DNA of 8,838 nt. Source: an uncultured Gammaproteobacteria bacterium (GTDB lineage Bacteria > Pseudomonadota > Gammaproteobacteria > GCA-2729495). The notes beneath the pieces are model-generated. The model searched no databases and was not told the origin of the DNA. It saw only the letters and a program-made list of their open reading frames with translations. Below, piece by piece: positions 1 to 4,828 of the stretch (positions within the stretch are counted from its first letter, which is position 1; every line of letters starts with the position of its first letter). Position numbers and translations under genes: made by a program. The stretch spans positions 1 to 8,838 of the forward strand of contig CAMYJV010000108.1 in the NCBI GenBank assembly GCA_947258805.1, in the 5' to 3' direction.

Positions 1-1
1 G

Positions 2-538
2 GAATTCGAAGCGGTGACGTTGGACAGCCTGGCGGAGCAATTGCTGCGGCTGGGCGAGTACGCAGGCACCGGCGAGGCAGCGGCGCGCGCGGCGGCGGCG
101 CTGCGCAGTGGCCTGCAGGCGCTGCGTGACCGTTACCGGGCAGCGGCGTCGTGAAGGGTTTTCTACCAGGTTGCCGGCGAACCCCTGTTCACCGTGAGCA
201 ATCGACATGTGATCGGCCAGATGATCCAGCTTTGCGGAGGGGTCAATGTGTTTGGCGACCTGGCGGAGTTGACGCCGGTGGTGGGCATAGAGGCGGTGCT
301 CGAGGCTGCCCCTGAGGTCATCCTGATTGGTGCCGCCGCCGAGGGCCAGTCTGGCCGGGGCGACTGGGCGCAGTGGTCCGCCCTGCCGGCGGCGCGCACC
401 GGAGATATCTATTCGATTGACGCTGACCTGGTCAGCCGTCCCGGACCGCGGGTCGTGCTGGGTGCAAAACAGGTGTGCGACGTGTTGGCGGTAGCGCGTG
501 GACGAGCCGGACTCAGTCCTGCTCTTTCTGCCAGATAG
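2..538 (+). CDS. btuF: BtuF-like periplasmic cobalamin-binding protein, 5'-partial, interrupted by in-frame TGA
   Basis: This is the C-terminal part of a periplasmic vitamin B12-binding protein of the helical-backbone metal-receptor family, which hands cobalamin to an ABC importer. The frame is open from base 2. The first 50 codons fit the central helix and its following segment (EQLLRLGEYAGTGEAA, then LRDRY). A TGA at 152-154 then interrupts, and the same frame continues at once with RVFYQVAGEPLFTV, LCGGVNVFGDL, APEVILIG and RPGPRVVLGAKQVCDVL, all classic C-lobe signatures of BtuF. A GTG at 194 could start a 114-residue ORF, but that would lack half a fold and any signal peptide, so it is not a credible start. 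The gene is either a recent nonsense pseudogene or carries a sequence error. Its last 26 bases overlap the convergent adenosyltransferase gene. The N-terminal lobe lies outside the window. Family assignment is secure; functionality is doubtful. Confidence 0.8.
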
Positions 539-1064
539 GCTCTTCTCGACGGGCTGCGCGGTTCAGCACACGGGCGATCACAAACAGCAGATCTGACAGC
601 CGGTTCAGATATTTCAGCGCGAAATCGTTCACCGGCTCCTGACCCGCGAGGGTCCAGCAGCGGCGCTCGGCGCGCCGGCAAACGGCGCGCGCCACATGAC
701 ACGCGGCAGCCGCCGGCGTACCGCCGGGGAGAATGAAGTCCTTCAGAGGCGGCAAGCCGGTATTGAATGCGTCCAGCTGCTCTTCGAGCACCTCGACGGC
801 CCTGGCGCCGATCACAATATGTCCGGGCATGCACAGTTCGCCACCGATATCGAATAATCGGTGCTGAACGCGAGTCATGCAGCTGCTCACGGTCTCCGGC
901 AGCCCGGTTTCCGCCAGCATGATGCCGATGGCGGAATTGAGTTCGTCCACCGTGCCGTAGGCTTCGACGCGCAGGTGGTCTTTGGCGACGCGCTCACCGG
1001 TGCCAAGTCCGGTAGTGCCGGCGTCGCCGGTGCGCGTATAAATCTTGGTTAGTCGATTGCCCAT
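513..1064 (-). CDS. PduO-type ATP:cob(I)alamin adenosyltransferase
   Basis: This cytoplasmic enzyme transfers the 5'-deoxyadenosyl group of ATP to cob(I)alamin to make adenosylcobalamin, the coenzyme of B12-dependent mutases and the ligand of many B12 riboswitches. At 183 residues it is the normal length for the PduO/MMAB family. The N-terminal ATP-binding motif TRTGDAGTTGL (about residues 10-20) is intact, followed by VEAYGTVDELNSAIG. The C-terminal helix signature RAVCRRAERRCWTL and the YLNRLSDLLFVIAR segment are also present. The ATG at 1064 sits directly before the conserved N-terminus; only a weak ribosome-binding site is visible. It lies 113 bp downstream of btuB on the same strand with no terminator between them, so co-transcription under the B12 riboswitch is likely (inference). 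Its 3' end overlaps btuF convergently. The fold is unrelated to BtuR/CobO, so that symbol is not used. Confidence 0.95.
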   Translation of the reverse strand: MGNRLTKIYTRTGDAGTTGLGTGERVAKDHLRVEAYGTVDELNSAIGIMLAETGLPETVSSCMTRVQHRLFDIGGELCMPGHIVIGARAVEVLEEQLDAFNTGLPPLKDFILPGGTPAAAACHVARAVCRRAERRCWTLAGQEPVNDFALKYLNRLSDLLFVIARVLNRAARREEPIWQKEQD

Positions 1065-1177
1065 GGATTCATCTTACCCAAGTTGCCGCGGTTCCGGTTG
1101 GGACTGCGTTGGCCCAAGGTTTCGTTTTCCGCGGCCACGCAGATGCCGGGGCGCCGCCCACCTTTGGCTGTGGAGGC

Positions 1178-3115
1178 TTAGCGCAGGCGCATCCGAATGC
1201 CGGCGTAGTAGGCCTCTCCCGGCGTAGCGTAGCCGAACACGTTCTCATAATCCTTGTCGAACAAATTTTCGGCCCTGGCATAGACGGATATTTCTGCCGT
1301 GATTGCGTAGCTGGCAACAAGATCCACCAGCGTGTATTCGTCTATCTGCACCCGCTGCTGTGTGAACGCCGGCGGCGGGAAATAGTCATCCTGTTGCTTG
1401 CCGCTGTATGAGACGTTCAGGTTCAGGTTGGCGCGGTCTTCGAGGAAGCCGTAATTCACATTCAGGGCCGCCATGTGGCGCGGTCGCCGAATTTCCCGCC
1501 GTTTGCCGCCGTTGAGCGCATCCGGTTCCTTCGCATCGGTATACGTGTAGGTCGCGTTGGCATCCAGTCCGGCCGGCAGCCTTGCGTTCAGGCCCACCTC
1601 GATACCACTGCGGCGGCTCGTGCCGTCTTCGTTCCTGGCAGTAAAAGTGCCGGCACCCGGATCGAAGACGAAGCCGTTAATTTCGTCGTCGACCTCGTCA
1701 TAAAAGTAGGTCAGCTCCAGCTGCGCGCGTCCGTCGAAGGCATCTTGAGTGACGCCTGCGTCAAAGCCGCGGGATTCCTCGGGCTTCAGGTCGGGGTTGC
1801 CGGCGAAGTCGCCCGGGAAAAAGCCGAAGCGTTCCGTAAAGGTGGGTGATTTCTGACCCTTGCCGGCGCTTGCGTGCAAACGTGTGCCGGTGTTTTTCAC
1901 GCGCCACGTGCCGGCAAACCGGTATGTGGTTTCGCTGTCAAAGTCGGAATTGTCGTCGTAACGCACGCTCGCTGACAGGTTCACCGATTCCAGTGGCTGC
2001 AGCAGGTATTCGGCGATCAGGCCCGTGTTGTCCATTTCCTGGTCCTGGTTCGGATCGCCAAAGACGATGGGGCCGCGCTGCTGATACTCGTCGCGTTCAT
2101 GGTCTACCGCCAGCGTCAGGCGGTTCGTGCGCGCGACGCTGCCAAAGTCGTAGTTGGTCTGGTAGTAGAAGCCGTAACGCTCACCTTCGTAATCCACCGG
2201 ATCGTTGCCGGCGCGCCCGTCCTTGTTGTCGCGGTCGGAGCCTGCATAAGTGAACTGCAGACGTTGGGTCCAGCGCCGGTCCAGCAGGGCAAGGTCGCTC
2301 GTCGCCCGGATGTAGAGAAGTTCCACATCGCTCTTCAGCGGCGTATCGGCTGGCAGGCCGGTGGCCAAATCGACGTCGTCAAAGTCCGTCGTCGCGTCTG
2401 AATAGCGCCCGAACATGGCGAAACTCAGCTTCTCCGTGGCGTCAAAGCGGCCGTGCAGGCTTGCTGTCACGTTGTCGTAGCCGTCGTCTTCGCCGCCGTT
2501 GCGCGAGTTGTTGTCGCCGTCGGTGTCGTAGGCTGATGCGCTGAAATCCACCGCACCCTTGCCGAAGTCAGCGCCCGCGTGGCCACCAAAAGCGCGGCTG
2601 CTGAAGGATCCGGCTTCGGCAAAGGCGCCGATTCGTCGCGAGTCTCCGGTCCGCCGTGTCTCGATATTAATCACGCCGGCCATCGCGTCGCTGCCCCACA
2701 GGGCACTTTGCGGGCCGCGGACGACCTCCACGCGCTGAATGTCCCAGCTCGTTAGCTGTTCAAAGCTGAATGCGTCGCCGGCGGCCGGATCATTCGCCTC
2801 GACGCCGTCGATTAATACCAGTACATGATTGGCTTCCGAACCACGGACCCGCACCTGGGTCTGGGCGCCGAAACCGCCGACGCGGCTGACGGCCACGCCT
2901 GGCAGATCCTGCAATAGGTCAGAGATGAATACCGGCTTGCGGCGTTCGATCTGTTCGCGGTCGATGACCGATACCGTGCTGCCTACGTGTGTCAAAGGTT
3001 GCGCGGTACGGTTTGCACTGATTATCAGGTTATCCACGACCTCGGCCGCGCTGACCGCGCAAGAAGACAGAAAAGCAATGGCGGCGGTAACGCCGTGATT
3101 GCAACGGTTTTGCAT
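1178..3115 (-). CDS. btuB: TonB-dependent outer-membrane cobalamin receptor, BtuB-like
   Basis: This 645-residue outer-membrane receptor imports vitamin B12 using TonB/proton-motive-force energy. The ATG at 3115 was chosen over the open upstream extension (to 3211) because it begins a clear signal peptide (MQNRCNHGV, hydrophobic AAIAFL, cleavage near AVSAAE) and follows GGAGGGG about 8 bases upstream; the extension would lie in the riboswitch expression platform. The mature N-terminus holds a TonB box, DNLIISA (about 28-34), close to the DTLVVTA of E. coli BtuB. Next comes a plug domain with LLQDLPGVAVSR, VRVRGSEANHVLVLIDGV and VEVVRGPQSALWGSDAMAGVINI, then a TonB-receptor beta-barrel with Asp-rich loops (for example DTDGDNNS). 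The barrel ends RAENLFDKDYENVFGYATPGEAYYAGI and RMRLR, without the usual terminal Phe. BtuB rather than a siderophore receptor is supported by plug similarity, the upstream cobalamin riboswitch and the adenosyltransferase downstream. Confidence 0.93.
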   Translation of the reverse strand: MQNRCNHGVTAAIAFLSSCAVSAAEVVDNLIISANRTAQPLTHVGSTVSVIDREQIERRKPVFISDLLQDLPGVAVSRVGGFGAQTQVRVRGSEANHVLVLIDGVEANDPAAGDAFSFEQLTSWDIQRVEVVRGPQSALWGSDAMAGVINIETRRTGDSRRIGAFAEAGSFSSRAFGGHAGADFGKGAVDFSASAYDTDGDNNSRNGGEDDGYDNVTASLHGRFDATEKLSFAMFGRYSDATTDFDDVDLATGLPADTPLKSDVELLYIRATSDLALLDRRWTQRLQFTYAGSDRDNKDGRAGNDPVDYEGERYGFYYQTNYDFGSVARTNRLTLAVDHERDEYQQRGPIVFGDPNQDQEMDNTGLIAEYLLQPLESVNLSASVRYDDNSDFDSETTYRFAGTWRVKNTGTRLHASAGKGQKSPTFTERFGFFPGDFAGNPDLKPEESRGFDAGVTQDAFDGRAQLELTYFYDEVDDEINGFVFDPGAGTFTARNEDGTSRRSGIEVGLNARLPAGLDANATYTYTDAKEPDALNGGKRREIRRPRHMAALNVNYGFLEDRANLNLNVSYSGKQQDDYFPPPAFTQQRVQIDEYTLVDLVASYAITAEISVYARAENLFDKDYENVFGYATPGEAYYAGIRMRLR

Positions 3116-3120
3116 GTGGT

Positions 3121-3198
3121 GTCCCCTCCACGCGGCCCCGCGTGGTTCCGGTTCCCGATCACCAAGGGGAGTGGAGGCACAGTCGTTGTCAGCGACTG
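3121..3198 (-). promoter_or_regulatory. Candidate expression platform of the B12 riboswitch (SD-sequestering, alternative hairpins)
   Basis: Between the B12 box and the btuB start, the RNA (- strand) can form competing structures. CCUCCAC (3177-3171) is perfectly complementary to GUGGAGG (3131-3125), which contains the btuB Shine-Dalgarno. Alternatively, CCACGCGG (3145-3138) pairs with CCGCGUGG (3135-3128), a hairpin that uses part of the same SD strand (3128-3131) but leaves GGGG of the SD free. A further 6-bp hairpin (3193-3198 with 3180-3185) lies just upstream. There is no U-run, so control of translation initiation is more likely than transcription termination. The pairings are seen directly; the switching model is inference. 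Confidence 0.5.
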
Positions 3199-3228
3199 GG
3201 CGAGCGCCCACCGCACCCTCGTCCCTGG

Positions 3229-3441
3229 GCCAGGCCGGTCTCCGGGCTGACGAGCAGGCGCATTGCGCCTGGCCGACTCACCTTCCCGCGCTCGTGCGCA
3301 GTGGCTGCGGATCCTGGGTGGATACGCGGAGCCGGTTTGACTCGATCACCGTTGCGGGGGCAGCGCCGGAATCTGCGAACTGCGAAGGTTCAGCAACACC
3401 GGCTTCCCGTTATTCCGGCCTGACGGCCGGAAGCACCTGGC
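3229..3441 (-). ncRNA. Cobalamin (B12) riboswitch
   Basis: Reading the - strand, conserved elements of the cobalamin aptamer occur in the expected order. The 5' P1 strand is GCCAGG (3441-3436). It is followed by GGGAAGCCGGTG (3408-3397), the core GCCCCCGCAACGGTG (3361-3347), GCCACTG (3305-3299), GGGAAGG (3287-3281) and the B12 box GTCAGCCCGGAGACCGGCCTG (rc of 3231-3251, its last two bases trimmed in places by divergence). The 3' end CCTGGC (3234-3229) closes P1 with a perfect 6-bp match. Adenosylcobalamin or a related corrinoid would normally repress the gene downstream, here btuB 114 bases further on, and probably the adenosyltransferase after it. The aptamer starts 35 bases after the stop of the upstream ATPase gene, so only the genes downstream are under its control. 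Confidence 0.95.
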
Positions 3442-3451
3442 TTGAGACGAC

Positions 3452-3479
3452 TCTAAAGGCCCCGTCGGTTGGCGGTCAA
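3452..3479 (-). promoter_or_regulatory. Candidate sigma-70-type promoter for the riboswitch-btuB transcript
   Basis: On the - strand TTGACC (3479-3474, 5 of 6 consensus) is followed after 16 bases by TTTAGA (3457-3452, a weak -10). Transcription would begin near 3445, just before the 5' strand of the riboswitch P1 helix at 3441, which is where it should start. The -35 overlaps the stop codon of the upstream ATPase gene. The good placement supports the call; the poor -10 limits it. Confidence 0.4.
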
Positions 3480-4279
3480 GGTTGGCGGGCGACGGGGAAC
3501 AAAATGGTCTGGCCGTCGAGTTGCAGGCTGGCGAAGGGTACCTGGTACAGCGACTCGAGTTGCTTGGCCGTGAGCAAATCCGCGGCGGTACCGAAAGCCC
3601 AGCGACCGTCCCCGTACAGCAACAGCGCGTGGCTCGCATAGCGTGCCGCGAGCATCGGGTCGTGCAGGATGGCAATCACGGCCTTCCCGTCGGCACACAG
3701 GGCCTCCAGGCAATCAAGCACCATGAAGCGATGCTGTGGGTCGAGATGATTCAATGGTTCGTCCAGCAGCAACAGGTGCGGGTCCTGGGTCAGCAGTGTG
3801 GCGATGGCGAGGCGTCGTCGCTCGCCACCGGACAAGCTAACCGCGGCCCGGTGTTCCAGTCCGTGGAGATCGACGGCCCGCAGCGCGGCGCGCGCCAGCT
3901 CGATGTCGGTGGGCGACTCCCAGTGCCAGATTCCGGTCTGCGCATGCCGGCCAAGCAGGGCCATCTCCAGGACCGTGGTCGGGAACGGGTCCGCCTGATG
4001 CTGCAACAGCATGCCCAGGTCACGCGCCACCCGGCTGCGCGGCAACTCCCCGAGTGCCGAGCCGCCAAGCTGCCCCTGGCCCGCGGTGGCGGCACGCAGG
4101 CCGGCAAGGGTCAACAGGGTCAAGGTCTTGCCGACGCCGTTAGGCCCCAGCATGGCGACAAAGTTGCCTGGCTCGATCTGCAACGCCAGGTCTTCCACCA
4201 GCAATCGATCGGCCACGGCAATCGTCAATGCCGAGCAGCTCAGGCGGTTGGCGGGCCTCTGGCTCCGGGTGGGCGTCAT
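3476..4279 (-). CDS. BtuD-like ABC transporter ATP-binding protein
   Basis: This 267-residue cytoplasmic ATPase subunit belongs to the importer class for iron-siderophore, heme and cobalamin. All nucleotide-binding motifs are intact: Walker A GPNGVGKT (45-52), Q-loop Gln93, ABC signature LSGGE (149-153), Walker B LLLLDEP (169-175), D-loop NHLD (177-180) and switch His206 in AILHD. Length is typical for BtuD/FhuC-type subunits. Placement immediately upstream of the B12 riboswitch and btuB, plus btuF nearby, makes cobalamin the likely substrate, but sequence alone does not exclude heme or siderophore. No membrane permease (BtuC) is encoded in the window and the gene is preceded by a terminator, so it appears to be transcribed alone. 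The ATG at 4279 is the first usable start; no strong Shine-Dalgarno is visible. A TTG about 18 codons further in is a weaker alternative. Confidence 0.9.
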   Translation of the reverse strand: MTPTRSQRPANRLSCSALTIAVADRLLVEDLALQIEPGNFVAMLGPNGVGKTLTLLTLAGLRAATAGQGQLGGSALGELPRSRVARDLGMLLQHQADPFPTTVLEMALLGRHAQTGIWHWESPTDIELARAALRAVDLHGLEHRAAVSLSGGERRRLAIATLLTQDPHLLLLDEPLNHLDPQHRFMVLDCLEALCADGKAVIAILHDPMLAARYASHALLLYGDGRWAFGTAADLLTAKQLESLYQVPFASLQLDGQTILFPVARQP

Positions 4280-4323
4280 GGCTGCAGCATACCGGCTGGC
4301 GGCTGCGCAGCCGTCGGCCGGGC

Positions 4324-4350
4324 AAAAAAAACCCCGCTAGGGAGGCGGGG
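4324..4350 (-). terminator. Strong rho-independent terminator
   Basis: Reading the - strand, CCCCGC (4350-4345), a 7-base loop and GCGGGG (4337-4332) form a GC-only 6-bp stem, extendable by one U-A pair, followed by eight T (4331-4324). There is no T-run on the + strand side, so it terminates only - strand transcripts. It ends 44 bases before the ATPase start codon. The only gene body it can serve directly is the predicted small RNA upstream, or read-through from the gene ending at 4829. Confidence 0.9.
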
Positions 4351-4546
4351 TATACGGGTTATTGTTGTTGTCGCGAATCGGTTAGAAGGTCAACAGCGAG
4401 GCTGTGGTGGATTATCGTTGTTGTTATCGCTCGTGCCTCTACTTCTTATTATTGTTTTACTTCTTATTTTTTGGCGTCTTCTGGCTTCGATGTCTGGTGA
4501 TCAGATGTCGAATTGCCACTGTTGCCTCCAACCTTTTTTGTGCGCA
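4324..4546 (-). ncRNA. Predicted sigma-54-driven, A-rich regulatory small RNA (CrcZ/CrcY-like architecture)
   Basis: No convincing protein gene covers this stretch. On the - strand it runs about 223 nt from the predicted sigma-54 start to a strong intrinsic terminator. It contains four tracts of A-rich triplets: AAAAATAAGAAG (4471-4460), AACAATAATAAGAAG (4456-4442), GATAACAACAACGATAAT (4428-4411) and ACAACAACAATAAC (4371-4358). These are (AAN)n runs of the kind that bind the distal face of Hfq and, in Pseudomonas, the Hfq-Crc complex (consensus AAnAAnAA). The combination of sigma-54 promoter, repeated AAN motifs, no long ORF and a terminator is the known layout of CrcZ and CrcY, which titrate Hfq/Crc to relieve catabolite repression. 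Local base composition is markedly more AT-rich than the neighbouring genes. Homology to CrcZ cannot be shown here; the layout is seen, the function is inferred. A short 5' peptide ORF (4519-4457) leaves open an mRNA or dual-function role. Confidence 0.55.
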
Positions 4547-4556
4547 GCTATAAGTA

Positions 4557-4573
4557 AGCAAGACCCGTGCCAA
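4557..4573 (-). promoter_or_regulatory. Sigma-54 (RpoN) -24/-12 promoter
   Basis: The - strand reads TTGGCACGGGTCTTGCT, an exact fit to the sigma-54 consensus YTGGCACG-N4-TTGCW, with the invariant GG at 4571-4570 and GC at 4559-4558 at the required spacing. Transcription would start about 12 bases downstream of the GC, near 4546. No CDS begins downstream before the terminator at 4350, so it drives the predicted small RNA. A sigma-70-like reading (TTGGCA, 15 bases, TATAGC) overlaps it but has poor spacing. Confidence 0.75.
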
Positions 4574-4685
4574 CACTAGAAATTAGAGGCACATGAATGG
4601 CTTGGCTTGTCCTGATCCAGCATTTTCCGGACGCAGCTGCCACATGTGTAATAGATACCGACACCTTCAAGCTGCCCCAGGTGCT

Positions 4686-4732
4686 GAAAAACCTTGGTCA
4701 GAGTGCTGATCGGGCGGCGAAAAACCATGGTT
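4686..4732. repeat. Pair of palindromic elements, candidate enhancer (UAS) for the sigma-54 promoter
   Basis: Two near-identical 14-mers, GAAAAACCTTGGTC (4686-4699) and GAAAAACCATGGTT (4719-4732), share a start-to-start distance of 33 bp, close to three helical turns. Each has an AACC-nn-GGT core; the second is the perfect palindrome AACCATGGTT. They lie about 150 and 180 bp upstream of the predicted sigma-54 start, the usual distance for tandem sites of an enhancer-binding protein that acts by DNA looping. The repeat is seen; the role as a UAS and the identity of the activator are inference. Confidence 0.45.
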
Positions 4733-4759
4733 CAAGGCCCCGACAGGCCTGCGCCTTTG

Positions 4760-4783
4760 CCGGCCTCCGGAGCTGTGGGCCGG
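4760..4783. terminator. Possible weak hairpin terminator after the propeller-amidohydrolase gene
   Basis: CCGGCC (4760-4765) and GGCCGG (4778-4783) can form a 6-bp GC stem with a 12-base loop, about 46 bases past the stop codon at 4829. No T-run follows on the - strand, so it is not a canonical intrinsic terminator; it may be a transcript-end stabilising stem or coincidental. A smaller AGGCC/GGCCT hairpin lies just beyond, near 4735-4749. Confidence 0.25.
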
Positions 4784-4828
4784 TTTATCGAAACCCGCTA
4801 AATACCGCAGAAACGCCCATTTGACCGT

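Noticed and set aside
146..154. TGA as selenocysteine or a reassigned codon
   Set aside because: Other genes here (adenosyltransferase, ATPase, GGT-like, propeller protein) end in TGA, no SECIS-like element is evident, and neither BtuF nor GGT is a selenoprotein family.
194..538. Stand-alone 114-residue protein starting at GTG 194
   Set aside because: It is the C-lobe of BtuF; family-specific sequence continues upstream in the same frame through the TGA, and there is no signal peptide or ribosome-binding site.
3116..3211. 32-residue N-terminal extension of BtuB
   Set aside because: It would place coding sequence in the riboswitch expression platform and ahead of a good signal peptide; the strong SD belongs to the ATG at 3115.
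4324..4480. Asn-rich coding repeats (for example DNNNNNPYTPPP) within the A-rich tract
   Set aside because: The frames lack start codons and are cut by stops every 15-40 codons, and the two Asn runs are in different short frames; AAN repeats in a non-coding RNA explain them better.
3482..4579. Long + strand ORF of 365 codons opposite the ATPase gene
   Set aside because: It is an antisense shadow of the ATPase gene in GC-rich DNA, has no family motifs, and runs into the terminator and sRNA region.
4597..4824. Possible 75-residue + strand protein with an AGAGG seven bases upstream
   Set aside because: Third-position GC is much lower than in the neighbouring genes, the translation shows no recognisable motif, and it covers the candidate enhancer repeats. 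A real small gene is not fully excluded.
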